A DNA stretch of 55,022 bases, from positions 1 to 55,022 of the forward strand of contig JBLIMR010000014.1 of the NCBI GenBank assembly GCA_047638815.1, given 5' to 3'. The notes beneath the pieces were generated by a model that saw nothing but the letters and a program-made list of their open reading frames with translations, had not been told where the DNA came from and ran no database searches. Positions 1-8,714 of this stretch are shown piece by piece; the stretch's first letter is position 1; every line of letters begins with the position of its first letter. Source of the DNA: JAJRRH01 sp047638815 (lineage in GTDB: Bacteria > Bacteroidota > Bacteroidia > Flavobacteriales_D > JABDKJ01). Made by a program: the position numbers and the translations under genes.

Positions 1-1919
1 GTAGCAGTCCATGTAGTTACTCTAGTGTATGCATCATCACATGCTCCAGGAGTATTATTAGTGCTAACACTAAAATCAGGGTCATCATCACAGTTGTCTA
101 ATGCAGTTAGAGCTGGTACTTCAGGAATATTATCACATTCAGCCGTTACATCAGCAGGCATATCACTAAGTACTGGAGCATCATTATCTTCAATAGTTAT
201 GATTTGTGTCGCAGTTGCAGTATTACCACAAGCATCAATAGCTGTAAATGTTCTAGTGATAATAATTGGACAAATACCAGCAGTTACATCACTAAAAGAT
301 TCAGAAACAGTTCCACAGTTGTCAGAAGCTGTTGCTTGAGTTACAGGAATTGCATCGGTACAATCAAGAGTCACATCAGCTGGCACAAAAGTAAACGTTG
401 GGTCTGTTGTGTCAACAACCGTAATTATCTGAGTACAAGTAAATCTATTTAGACACTCATCATCAGCTGTCCAAATTCTTGTTATAACTTGCTCGTCAGG
501 ACAATCCTGGCTTTGCTCTGCGCTTTCTTCAAAAGTTACTGGAACAACACCACTGCAATTATCAAGTGCAGTAATTGTAGGAACATCAGGAATTGCGTCA
601 CACTGTACAGTTATGTCACTAGGACATTCAGACATTACAGGTGGAGTTACATCATTAATGTTTATTATTTGAGAAACACTTGTGCCATTGCCACAATCAT
701 CGTAAGCAACCCAAGTTCTTGTAATAGCATATTCACAAGATGGTTCAGTCATTGAACAGTTCGTGTCCATGTTAACGTCTCCATTACCTTCTATATTAGC
801 ATAAGCTGTTCCATTCACATTTAGATTACCAGTGAAGTTAAACCATGAAGACATTCCATAGTTTGCGTTAATATTATTAGCCGCAAGGCCAACTTGCCAC
901 CCAAAGTGTAATGAACTTGGAGCATGAGTTAGATTAAGAACAGATCCATCCAATCCATCTTCACCTATTAGAAAAGACATTGCATCATCAAAAATGTAAT
1001 AATCCCAAGTCTCCCACAACATTCCTGCTGCTGCAAGACCTGCGTCATCTTTGTAAGTTCTAAAGCCACCTACTGGAACTGTAGGAGATGTACTCCATTC
1101 CGTCCAGTTTTTCTTTTCCTTAGCTGTAATTTCAATTCTGAAAACAAGGTTGGGATCATTTGAAGCATGAACCCTTCCTGTTAGATGAGCAGTTCCGTCA
1201 GCGAAGGTTGTGAATTCAGCCCCGTCAGCATCCAAAATCCATCCGTCAACCAGTCCACCTGGCAGGCCAACTAAGTATATAGACCAAAAATTTGAATTTG
1301 AACCAATTGCGTCAATTCCTTCACATGTTGTTTCACCTTCAGAACCGTTAGAGCTAATAAACTGAATAGTAACATCATCATCGCAGTTATCCGTTGCCGT
1401 AACTACTGTTGGGGCAGGCATGTCAGATTCACAGTCTACATTGATGACTGGCGTAACAGAGCTCACTATCGGAGCTTCGTTATCCTCAATAGTAATTATT
1501 TGAACACATATTTCGCTCCCCAATTTTGGTTCGTCATAATCAATTGTGAATGTTCTTGTAATTATCTCTGGGCAGAGACCATTGCTATCATCACTAAAAG
1601 TTATAGTGGCAGGATTTTCAAGCCCGGTTGGATTACCGGTATTTGAAGGGTCAGTTGATTCACCACAATCAATGGTTATATCACTTGCACATTCAATTTC
1701 CATAGATTGATTATTTGAAAGCGCACTTTCATAGTCAAATTGATTATATGCATCAGCATTTAGATAAGGCCCAGTTGGGCTATCAATAGAAGTCCCTGTC
1801 AAATTTTCGGCAGAAATGTTTAGTGTAAACATAAAGGCAAATAGCATAACCGCTGCTGACTTTACTTTTATACTATTGGATCCTAATAGAATGTTGGAAC
1901 AATTGTATAGATTTTTCAT
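1..1919 (-). CDS. Secreted HYR-repeat protein, N-terminal part (gene runs off the left edge)
   Basis: An open frame runs from an ATG at 1919 to the left edge without a stop, so about 639 residues are visible and the C-terminus is missing. It starts MKNLYNC and has a hydrophobic export segment near residues 24-38 (AAVMLFAFMFTLNISA). From about residue 75 it carries repeated modules of the HYR/cadherin-like kind: each has a phrase like ECPSDITVQCD, a TALDNCS-type core and an ending such as RTWVAYDDCGNG...QIITVVD. Cysteines recur at regular places. Residues of roughly 205-370 interrupt the repeats with a different Trp/Gly-rich domain (FWSIYLVGLPGG...GWQVGLAANN) that I do not recognise. Such proteins are cell-surface or secreted adhesins in Bacteroidota and usually end in a T9SS sorting domain; that end is outside the window. 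The identity of the repeats is fairly sure, the function is inferred. Confidence 0.85.
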   Translation of the reverse strand, partial: MKNLYNCSNILLGSNSIKVKSAAVMLFAFMFTLNISAENLTGTSIDSPTGPYLNADAYNQFDYESALSNNQSMEIECASDITIDCGESTDPSNTGNPTGLENPATITFSDDSNGLCPEIITRTFTIDYDEPKLGSEICVQIITIEDNEAPIVSSVTPVINVDCESDMPAPTVVTATDNCDDDVTIQFISSNGSEGETTCEGIDAIGSNSNFWSIYLVGLPGGLVDGWILDADGAEFTTFADGTAHLTGRVHASNDPNLVFRIEITAKEKKNWTEWSTSPTVPVGGFRTYKDDAGLAAAGMLWETWDYYIFDDAMSFLIGEDGLDGSVLNLTHAPSSLHFGWQVGLAANNINANYGMSSWFNFTGNLNVNGTAYANIEGNGDVNMDTNCSMTEPSCEYAITRTWVAYDDCGNGTSVSQIININDVTPPVMSECPSDITVQCDAIPDVPTITALDNCSGVVPVTFEESAEQSQDCPDEQVITRIWTADDECLNRFTCTQIITVVDTTDPTFTFVPADVTLDCTDAIPVTQATASDNCGTVSESFSDVTAGICPIIITRTFTAIDACGNTATATQIITIEDNDAPVLSDMPADVTAECDNIPEVPALTALDNCDDDPDFSVSTNNTPGACDDAYTRVTTWTA

Positions 1920-2018
1920 ATGTAATATATAATTATAGGTTTAATTAAATGAATGAAATAATAATCTTTAAAAACTCACTTATTATCAAATACACGACCA
2001 ATGTAGTCATATTACCTG

Positions 2019-2026
2019 CAAAAGTA
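2019..2026 (-). promoter_or_regulatory. Candidate -7 box TACTTTTG for the HYR-repeat gene
   Basis: On the minus strand this reads TACTTTTG, matching the Bacteroidota -7 consensus TAnnTTTG, about 100 bases upstream of the ATG at 1919. I see no clear TTTG -33 element, so it stays a candidate. Confidence 0.4.
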
Positions 2027-2455
2027 CGCCAACTATCGATAAAAGGAAAGCTTTTTTTCCTGTAGGCTGGTGAAAATTCTTGATAAATTAAATGTGACTT
2101 ATTTAATATGCTTGTAGTCAGTGTGTTGAATCTAAATTGGAGCTAAAAAATAGATGAATATTGTTCGTTAAAACTTGATTCTATATCGACTAAGCATCAA
2201 ATATCTTCGATGAAAACGCAATTTTTTCGATGAAAAACGACATTTCTATTTACGTAAAATTGCATAAATATTATAGGTGGTTTTTGACTAGTTATCCCAG
2301 CTTTACTAACATTCATGGAAATCTAAAGATTAAGGTGATTTTGCTAAAATTATTAGCAATTTGTCATTGTTAAAAACAATATATTGAAGATTGTAAATAG
2401 GTTACAATCATCCTTCGTAACATTGCAAGTAGATGATAAAAATCAGCGTATAGTA
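2027..2455. other. AT-rich intergenic stretch between divergent genes
   Basis: This region separates the leftward HYR gene from the rightward bcp-recA pair. It has no convincing open frame, RNA gene or hairpin terminator. A TTG at 2384 is in frame with bcp and would add 24 residues, but those residues do not fit the peroxiredoxin family. The promoter of bcp-recA should lie here; I could not pin it to a clean TAnnTTTG box. Confidence 0.5.
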
Positions 2456-2929
2456 ATGGAGTCAGGAGTACATTTTTTAGAGGAAAACAATAAATCACCC
2501 TTTTTTGAGGGGATTAATCAAAATGAGGAAGCGATCTCTATTGATGGGTTTAAAGGTAAAAGGTTGATCTTATTCTTTTATCCAAAAGACTCAACCCCAG
2601 GTTGTACATTGGAAGTTCAAAATTTGAGAGATAATTTTTTGGCACTAAAGGAGATGGGGTATGAGGTGCTTGGTGTCAGTGCTGACAGTGTTTCCAGACA
2701 TAAGAAGTTTATTGAAAAACATAATCTGCCTTTTGATCTTTTGGCAGATGAGCAAAAGGTAATTATTAATGATTACGGTGTTTGGGGTGAAAAAAAATTC
2801 ATGGGTAAAGTATATGATGGTATTCATAGGACCACATTTATTATCAACGAAGAGGGGGTTATTGAATCAATCATCAAAAAAGTTAAAACTAAAGAACACG
2901 CGCAACAGATATTTGCGCTTACAAAATAA
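2456..2929 (+). CDS. bcp: Thioredoxin-dependent peroxiredoxin, BCP/PrxQ type
   Basis: Cytoplasmic peroxidase that reduces hydrogen peroxide and organic peroxides. The fold signature is complete: LILFFYPKDSTPGCT with the peroxidatic Cys, then VLGVSADSVSRHKKF, DYGVWGEKKFMGKVYDGIHRTTFII and a lysine-rich end. I chose the ATG at 2456 (157 residues, the usual BCP length); the in-frame TTG at 2384 adds an N-terminus foreign to the family. Odd point: the resolving Cys usually found five residues after the peroxidatic Cys (TPGCTxxxC) is replaced, here TPGCTLEVQNLRD, so it may work as a 1-Cys enzyme. It lies 29 bases before recA in the same direction and is probably cotranscribed with it. Confidence 0.92.
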   Translation: MESGVHFLEENNKSPFFEGINQNEEAISIDGFKGKRLILFFYPKDSTPGCTLEVQNLRDNFLALKEMGYEVLGVSADSVSRHKKFIEKHNLPFDLLADEQKVIINDYGVWGEKKFMGKVYDGIHRTTFIINEEGVIESIIKKVKTKEHAQQIFALTK

Positions 2930-2958
2930 AATAATTTTAAAACTAAAAACATAACAAG

Positions 2959-3996
2959 ATGGCAGTCAGTATTAATAAAGATAAACTAAAGGCATTGGAA
3001 TTGACCATTGCGAAAATGGAAAAATCATATGGACGTGGTGCGGTCATGAAGTTAGGTGATTCTGCTATTGAGAAAATAGAAGTTATTCCAACGGGATCCA
3101 TTACTTTGGATATGGCTCTGGGGGTAAAGGGATTGCCAAAAGGAAGGATTGTTGAAATATACGGACCGGAGTCTTCTGGTAAGACTACTCTTGCAATTCA
3201 TGCCATAGCAGAGTGTCAAAAATCAGGTGGTATCGCTGCTTTCATTGATGCAGAACACGCATTTGATAGATTTTATGCTGAAAACTTGGGTGTCGATACT
3301 GAGAATCTATTTATTTCGCAACCGGATAATGGAGAGCAGGGATTAGAAATCGCTGACAATCTTATTCGTTCTGGTGCAATTGATCTTTTGGTCATTGATT
3401 CTGTTGCTGCTCTTACGCCTCGTGCTGAAATCGAAGGTGAAATGGGAGACTCACAAATGGGATTGCAGGCTAGATTAATGTCAAAGGCGTTAAGAAAATT
3501 GACAGGAACGATAAGTAAAACAGGATGTTGTTGCATTTTCATCAATCAACTTAGGGAGAAAATTGGCGTTATGTTTGGAAATCCTGAGACAACTACAGGA
3601 GGAAATGCTCTTAAATTTTATGCCTCAGTTAGATTAGACATTCGAAGAATCGGTGCCATCAAGGATGGGGATTCTATTATAGGGAACAGGACAAGAGTGA
3701 AAGTGGTTAAGAATAAAGTCGCACCACCTTTCCAAAAGGCCGAGTTTGATATAATGTATGGTCAAGGGATCTCTAGAAGCGGGGAGCTTTTGGATCTAGC
3801 AGTAGATATGGAAATTGTTTCTAAGAAAGGATCGTGGTTTAGTTATGGTGAGACAAGGCTTGGCCAAGGGCGTGATGCCGTCAAGCAATTGCTTCAAGAC
3901 AACCCTGAGTTGATGGAAGAAATAGAAGGGAAAGTCATGAGTGATGATCCTGTTGTTGAAGAGGCTGAGGTAAAACAAACTGCTGATAAGAAATAA
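2959..3996 (+). CDS. recA: Recombinase RecA
   Basis: DNA recombinase that forms filaments on single-stranded DNA, catalyses strand exchange and stimulates LexA-type self-cleavage. 345 residues, the normal length. Walker A is GPESSGKT at residues 69-76; the Walker B region is LLVIDSVAALTPRAEIEGEMG; the loop L2 region FINQLREKIGVMFGNPETTTGG is nearly invariant. The C-terminus is acidic with a lysine-rich tip, as usual. The start ATG follows bcp by 29 bases, and a long hairpin with a T-run follows the stop, so bcp-recA looks like a two-gene unit. No LexA/SOS operator is recognisable to me upstream. Confidence 0.98.
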   Translation: MAVSINKDKLKALELTIAKMEKSYGRGAVMKLGDSAIEKIEVIPTGSITLDMALGVKGLPKGRIVEIYGPESSGKTTLAIHAIAECQKSGGIAAFIDAEHAFDRFYAENLGVDTENLFISQPDNGEQGLEIADNLIRSGAIDLLVIDSVAALTPRAEIEGEMGDSQMGLQARLMSKALRKLTGTISKTGCCCIFINQLREKIGVMFGNPETTTGGNALKFYASVRLDIRRIGAIKDGDSIIGNRTRVKVVKNKVAPPFQKAEFDIMYGQGISRSGELLDLAVDMEIVSKKGSWFSYGETRLGQGRDAVKQLLQDNPELMEEIEGKVMSDDPVVEEAEVKQTADKK

Positions 3997-4024
3997 GAGT
4001 AGCATATTTGATATTGTGACTTGT

Positions 4025-4077
4025 CATCTAATCATTGGTCGAATTTTAACGATCAATGGTTAGATGATTTCTTTTTT
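4025..4077 (+). terminator. Rho-independent terminator after recA
   Basis: A 17-base stem (4025-4041 with 4050-4066, wobble pairs only as exceptions) closes an 8-base loop and is followed by a T-rich run at 4068-4077. It lies 29 bases after the recA stop. Confidence 0.8.
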
Positions 4078-4096
4078 AATTATATAATTTAGCTCA

Positions 4097-5122
4097 ATGT
4101 GTAAAAATAAATTTCTAATGCTATGTCTACCCATTATGATAGTAGCTTTTTTATCATGCGAAACTGCAGATAAGAAGAAATCGAAGATGGATTCTGAAAC
4201 AGAATCTATGGTCGGAGATATGGACCTTTTACAAATCCTCAATGGTAAAATTGTGGAGGATTCATCGAATGAAAATTTGTACCATGAGCGTGCAAAATTG
4301 TTGATCTTAGACAATAAATTGGATGAGGCAGCCAATGATATGAATCGGTCAATAAAGTTGGATTCACTGGTGTCAGCTTTTCATGTTACAAGAGCGGAGA
4401 TTTCAATTCGTCAAGGAAATTTAGCTTTGGCTAAAACCTCGTATGATAGGGCAGTGGGGATTGATCCAAATAATGAAGATGCGCATTTAAAATTAGCGCT
4501 TTATCATTTGGGGTTAAAGGATTATAAGGAAGCAATTAAGTCGGCTGATAATGGTTTGAAGTTGAACGTCAATAATTCTAAGACATACTTTATTAAGGGG
4601 AGAGTATTTTTAGCGGCAGGAGATACAACTAAGGCAATGTCATCCTTTCAGACTGCCATAGAGATGGAGCCTGATTTTTTTGAAGCTTATCAATTGTTGG
4701 GCTTGTTGTATTCTGAGAAAAATGATGATCTTGCGATCAATTATTATAGGAGTGCTTTAGAGATCAAGCCTAATGATATAAAAGCTTTATATGGTAAAGG
4801 TCACTTTGAAATGAAAATGAATGAGAAGACCAAGGCAATGGATACGTTTAGAAAGATCACAAGTCTAAATTCTTCCGACCCCATACCGTACTATAATATT
4901 GGATATCTCCATATGTCAGATAATCAGATTGATTCTTCCATATTCTATTTTGGTTTGGCTATAGATAAAAGTCCAGATTATTTTCAGGCACTATACAACA
5001 GGGGGCTTTGCTACGAGGCGCAAGAAAATTTTGAGCTATCAGTCAATGACTATAAAGAGGCACTTAATATTAAACCGGACTATAGCCTGGCTATAGAAGG
5101 TTTAAATAGGTTGGAAAAATAA
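4097..5122 (+). CDS. TPR-repeat lipoprotein
   Basis: 341 residues. The N-terminus is a lipoprotein signal, with hydrophobic LMLCLPIMIVAFLSC and the lipobox Cys at about residue 20, followed by a lysine-rich stretch. The rest is a chain of about eight tetratricopeptide repeats from residue 55 to the end, recognisable by units such as AKTSYDRAVGIDPNNEDAH, AMSSFQTAIEMEPDFFEAY and SVNDYKEALNIKPDYSLA. TPR lipoproteins in Bacteroidota are periplasmic or outer-membrane scaffolds for protein contacts; no specific partner can be named. It stands alone between the recA terminator and the terminator of the ribosomal operon. Confidence 0.85.
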   Translation: MCKNKFLMLCLPIMIVAFLSCETADKKKSKMDSETESMVGDMDLLQILNGKIVEDSSNENLYHERAKLLILDNKLDEAANDMNRSIKLDSLVSAFHVTRAEISIRQGNLALAKTSYDRAVGIDPNNEDAHLKLALYHLGLKDYKEAIKSADNGLKLNVNNSKTYFIKGRVFLAAGDTTKAMSSFQTAIEMEPDFFEAYQLLGLLYSEKNDDLAINYYRSALEIKPNDIKALYGKGHFEMKMNEKTKAMDTFRKITSLNSSDPIPYYNIGYLHMSDNQIDSSIFYFGLAIDKSPDYFQALYNRGLCYEAQENFELSVNDYKEALNIKPDYSLAIEGLNRLEK

Positions 5123-5251
5123 ATTTATTCTTAAGAAGAAATAAAAGCTATTTGTATCCATAACCATTCTGGTAATATCATGGTATATTACAACAGTGAT
5201 TTCATGCCAATTCAAATTTCAGGATGATTATTTGGCTTGAGAAGTTCTGAT

Positions 5252-5288
5252 AAAAAAGAAAGGCTCCTTGAAATTAATCAAAGAGCCT
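5252..5288. terminator. Bidirectional terminator between the TPR lipoprotein and rplT
   Basis: An 11-base stem (5261-5271 with 5278-5288, one mismatch) has a 6-base loop AATTAA. On the minus strand it is followed by a T-run (A-run at 5252-5257 on plus) and so ends the rplT operon. On the plus strand a weaker T-run follows. Confidence 0.75.
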
Positions 5289-5309
5289 TTTAAAAATTTT
5301 CTGTAAATT

Positions 5310-5654
5310 TTATTTCACCTTATCTACAATCGCTTTGAAAGCTTCAGGGTGGTTCATTGCTAGATCGGCTAAAACTTTTCTGTTTAGCTCAATACCAGAT
5401 CTTGAAACTTTCCCCATAAATTGAGAATAACTCATTCCATGTTCTCTAGTTCCAGCATTGATTCTGGTAATCCACAATTTTCTAAATTGTCTTTTCTTTT
5501 GTTTACGCCCTTCATATGCGTATAACATTCCTTTTTCAACAGCATTTTTGGCTACGGTGTATACATTTTTTCTTCTTCCGTAGTATCCTTTAGCTGCTTT
5601 TATTATCTTCTTTCTTCTTTGTCTAGAAGCGACCGAATTTACTGATCTTGGCAT
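5310..5654 (-). CDS. rplT: 50S ribosomal protein L20
   Basis: 114 residues, the family norm. It starts MPRSVNSVASRQRRKKIIK and contains AKGYYGRRKNVYTVAKNAV and RKLWITRINAGTREHGMSYS, the conserved L20 signature. L20 binds 23S rRNA and is needed for early assembly of the large subunit. It is the last gene of the conserved thrS-infC-rpmI-rplT string and is followed by a hairpin terminator. In other bacteria L20 represses its own operon; I see no defined operator here, though the 93-base spacer before it could hold leader structure. Confidence 0.98.
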   Translation of the reverse strand: MPRSVNSVASRQRRKKIIKAAKGYYGRRKNVYTVAKNAVEKGMLYAYEGRKQKKRQFRKLWITRINAGTREHGMSYSQFMGKVSRSGIELNRKVLADLAMNHPEAFKAIVDKVK

Positions 5655-5747
5655 TTTTTCTAATCATTTTTGGTGTTTAGCGATCTATTAAGATACTTTT
5701 ATTTTTGGCTAAATACCGGGTTAATAAATTGAACCAAATTGAATTGA

Positions 5748-5942
5748 CTATTTAGTCAACATCAATTTAACATTTGGTAAATCTGCTTTACTCACATCAT
5801 CCCATTTCGTCAAATTTCTTTTTCTCTTTTTTGACTTCTTAGTAAGAATGTGACTCTTAAAAGCTTTCTTTCTTTTGATCTTACCAGTACCTGTGGTTCT
5901 AAATCTTTTTTTGGCACTGGAGACCGTTTTCATTTTTGGCAT
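5748..5942 (-). CDS. rpmI: 50S ribosomal protein L35
   Basis: 64 residues, very basic. It starts MPKMKTVSSAKKRFRTTGTG and contains KAFKSHILTKKSKKRKRNL, which is typical L35. It lies between infC (23-base gap) and rplT (93-base gap), the order found in most bacteria. A structural protein of the large ribosomal subunit. Confidence 0.97.
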   Translation of the reverse strand: MPKMKTVSSAKKRFRTTGTGKIKRKKAFKSHILTKKSKKRKRNLTKWDDVSKADLPNVKLMLTK

Positions 5943-5965
5943 CCTGCTATATATATTAATTAAAT

Positions 5966-6520
5966 TTAATTCTTCTTTTTAGGAGAGATAAACATTATCA
6001 TTCTTTTACCTCTCAATTCTGGCATTTTTTCAACTATGCCAAATTCTTCAAGTTCTGTGGCTAGCTTTAATAAAAGAACTTCGCCATGTTCCTTGTATAC
6101 AATAGATCTTCCTTTGAAAAAAACATAGGCCTTAACTTTAGACCCTTGTTCCAGAAACTTCTTTGCATGATTCAGTTTGAACATAAAATCATGTTCATCT
6201 GTATTCGGTCCAAACCTTAATTCTTTTATCACGGTCTGAACGTGTTTTGCTTTTAGTTGCTTCTGTCTTTTCTTTTGATCGTAAAGAAACTTCTTGTAAT
6301 CAACCAAACGGCATACAGGAGGTTCAGCGTTAGGAGAGATTTCTACTAAATCGACTCCCTGTTCGTCTGCAATTTTTAATGCTTCTGCCAAAGAAAATAC
6401 ATCTGATTGGAAATCTTCATCTCCAACAACTCTAACTCTTTGTGCTCTGATATTCCTGTTGATTTTGTGCTCAGCTTCCTTTTTACGAAAGTTTCTATCA
6501 ACTGATCTCTTTTTTATAAT
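5966..6520 (-). CDS. infC: Translation initiation factor IF-3, starting at an AUU codon
   Basis: IF-3 binds the 30S subunit, prevents premature 50S joining and checks the start codon. No ATG, GTG or TTG gives a full protein: the first TTG (6391) would cut off the conserved N-domain. The frame stays open upstream and encodes HKINRNIRAQRVRVVGDEDF..., the normal IF-3 N-terminus. I place the start at ATT 6520, giving 184 residues (E. coli has 180). An AUU start is a known, conserved property of infC that allows autoregulation, since IF-3 rejects AUU. ATA at 6517 is the next codon and cannot be excluded. The C-domain is complete (IKELRFGPNTDEHDF, KVKAYVFFKGRSIVYKEHG). It follows thrS by 34 bases. 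Confidence 0.93.
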   Translation of the reverse strand: MIKKRSVDRNFRKKEAEHKINRNIRAQRVRVVGDEDFQSDVFSLAEALKIADEQGVDLVEISPNAEPPVCRLVDYKKFLYDQKKRQKQLKAKHVQTVIKELRFGPNTDEHDFMFKLNHAKKFLEQGSKVKAYVFFKGRSIVYKEHGEVLLLKLATELEEFGIVEKMPELRGKRMIMFISPKKKN

Positions 6521-6554
6521 TCTATAATTTAGTCCCAGTAAAGGGCAGTTTATT

Positions 6555-8507
6555 CTAATCTAACTTGGCAAATGCTGCCATTTTCTCATCTATTTCACCA
6601 TTGATCAATCCAGCAAAAGTTTCTGCTGTAAAGTGACCCATATCTCCTTCTTTATGCTTTCTAATTGATAAGTTGTTGGTTTTCACCTCTTCTTCACCAA
6701 TTATAATCATGTAAGGCACTTTTTTCAATTCCGCCTCTCGAATCTTCTTTCCGACCTTTTCATTTCGATCGTCAACGAATCCGCGAATATCGTAATTTTT
6801 TAGTAAAGCTAAAACTTTTTGGGCATAGTCATTGTATTTATCCGAAATTGGCAAGATACCTACCTGTTCAGGGTTTAACCATAAAGGGAATTGACCGGCA
6901 CAATGTTCAATGAGAACAGCTACAAATCTCTCTAGAGAACCAAAGGGTGCTCTATGAATCATGACTGGCCTATGCATCTGGTTATCACTCCCTTTATATT
7001 CTAGTTCGAAACGATCTGGTAGATTGTAATCCACTTGAATAGTTCCAAGTTGCCATTCTCTACCAATGGCATCTTTTATCATGAAATCTAACTTAGGACC
7101 ATAAAAAGCTGCTTCACCATATTCAACAACCGTGTTAAGGCCCTTTTCCTCGGCAGCCTCTGCAATGGCTTTTTCTGCATCTTCCCACTTGTCATCATCT
7201 CCGATGTACTTGCTTCGGTCTTCTTTTGATCTAAGAGATATTTGTGCGGTATATTCTTTGAAATCCAGCGCGTTGAGAACCATCATTACAAGGTCAATAA
7301 CCATTTTAAACTCTTCTTTGACTTGTTCCTTCGTGCAAAAAATATGCGCATCATCTTGAGTAAATCCACGTACTCTTGTTAGACCATGTAGCTCGCCACT
7401 TTGTTCGTATCGATATACCGTACCAAATTCAGCTAGTCTTATTGGAAGATCTTTATAAGATTTAGGAGATGATTTGTATATTTCACAATGATGAGGGCAA
7501 TTCATTGGTTTTAAATAGAACTCTTCTCCTTCATTTGGAGTCTTAATTGGCTGAAAAGAATCCTCGCCATACTTCTCATAATGACCGGATGTCACATATA
7601 AATTTTTATGACCAATGTGTGGTGTGATGACTCCTTCGTAGCCCATGGCGTCCTGTGCATTTTTAAGGAAATTCATAAGTCTTTCCCTTAATGCTGCACC
7701 TTTGGGGAGCCAAAGAGGTAATCCTTGACCTACGTTTTGTGAGAAGGTGAATAAACCCAACTCCTTTCCCAATTTTCTATGATCACGTTTTTTTGCTTCC
7801 TCAAGCATGGTCATATGTTCCACGAGCTCTTTTTGCTTAGGAAAAGTTATGCCATATACCCTTGTGATTTGCTTGTTTTTCTCATCACCTCGCCAATAAG
7901 CACCAGCGATACTTGTGAGCTTAACAGCTTTAATGAATTTTGTATGAGGGATGTGAGGGCCTTTGCATAAGTCGGTGAAACTCCCTTGAGTATAAAAACT
8001 TATTTCACCATCCTTAAGATCCTGAATTAGTTCAAGCTTGTACTCGTTATTTTGTTTTTCGTAAAATGAAATAGCATCTGCTTTAGAGACATTTTTACGA
8101 ATAAATTCATTCTGTTCTCTGGCAAGTTCCAACATCTTATTTTCGATCTTGCCAAGATCTTTGTCTGAGATTGTTTTGTCTCCAAAATCCACATCATAAT
8201 AAAATCCACGTTCAATAGCAGGTCCTATGGTCATTTTTGCTTCAGGATAGAAACTTAAAAGAGCCTCCGCCATTAGGTGAGCTGAGGAATGCCAAAATGT
8301 AGATTTGCCTTCCTTGTCATTCCAAGTAATTAAATTAAGATTCACATCATTTTCGATGGGTCTATTAGCATCAATGATCTCTCCATTGACATCAACGGCC
8401 AAAACATTTCTTGCCAAACCTTCACTTATGCCTTTGGCAATATCCATCCCAGAAGAACCTTTTTCAACTTCTCGGATCGCACCGTCAGGCAAGGTAATTT
8501 TTATCAT
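6555..8507 (-). CDS. thrS: Threonine--tRNA ligase
   Basis: Charges tRNA-Thr. 650 residues with the full domain set: N-terminal TGS domain (1-60), the editing domain with HSSAHLMAEAL and its distant Cys/His partners (FTDLCKGPHIPHT), the class II catalytic core with MNCPHHCEIYKSS and RVRGFTQDDAHIFC (zinc ligands), QLGTIQVDYNLPDRF and HRAPFGSLERF. The C-terminal anticodon-binding domain starts near residue 545 (VGILPISDKYNDYA). It heads the thrS-infC-rpmI-rplT string. Its start is ATG 8507; a TATTTTTG box sits just upstream. No T-box leader is expected in this phylum and none is seen. Confidence 0.98.
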   Translation of the reverse strand: MIKITLPDGAIREVEKGSSGMDIAKGISEGLARNVLAVDVNGEIIDANRPIENDVNLNLITWNDKEGKSTFWHSSAHLMAEALLSFYPEAKMTIGPAIERGFYYDVDFGDKTISDKDLGKIENKMLELAREQNEFIRKNVSKADAISFYEKQNNEYKLELIQDLKDGEISFYTQGSFTDLCKGPHIPHTKFIKAVKLTSIAGAYWRGDEKNKQITRVYGITFPKQKELVEHMTMLEEAKKRDHRKLGKELGLFTFSQNVGQGLPLWLPKGAALRERLMNFLKNAQDAMGYEGVITPHIGHKNLYVTSGHYEKYGEDSFQPIKTPNEGEEFYLKPMNCPHHCEIYKSSPKSYKDLPIRLAEFGTVYRYEQSGELHGLTRVRGFTQDDAHIFCTKEQVKEEFKMVIDLVMMVLNALDFKEYTAQISLRSKEDRSKYIGDDDKWEDAEKAIAEAAEEKGLNTVVEYGEAAFYGPKLDFMIKDAIGREWQLGTIQVDYNLPDRFELEYKGSDNQMHRPVMIHRAPFGSLERFVAVLIEHCAGQFPLWLNPEQVGILPISDKYNDYAQKVLALLKNYDIRGFVDDRNEKVGKKIREAELKKVPYMIIIGEEEVKTNNLSIRKHKEGDMGHFTAETFAGLINGEIDEKMAAFAKLD

Positions 8508-8529
8508 AATCTCAAAATAAATTAGCTAG

Positions 8530-8537
8530 CAAAAATA
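8530..8537 (-). promoter_or_regulatory. Candidate -7 box TATTTTTG for thrS operon
   Basis: On the minus strand this reads TATTTTTG, 22 bases before the thrS ATG. No good -33 TTTG is seen. Just upstream, TGCGC and GCGCA (around 8550-8580) could form a small hairpin. Confidence 0.4.
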
Positions 8538-8714
8538 ATAAAATAATCAGTACTGCGCAGGACTTTTTTTATAGCGCAATATATGCATCTATTATTTTTA
8601 TTAGTTGCAGATAACCAGCGGTTAAAGTAAGATTAAATGAAGTATATAGTTAAGCTAAAAACAGAAGTGCATATTGTGAATGGGTTTCATTGGAAGTGCC
8701 ATTTTACAGAACCG

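Noticed and set aside
25..755. Three plus-strand open frames at the left edge
   Set aside because: They are shadows of the minus-strand HYR-repeat gene, whose translation is clearly the real one (regular repeats, signal peptide).
2384..2455. TTG 2384 as start of bcp
   Set aside because: Adds 24 residues unlike any BCP N-terminus; ATG 2456 gives the usual length.
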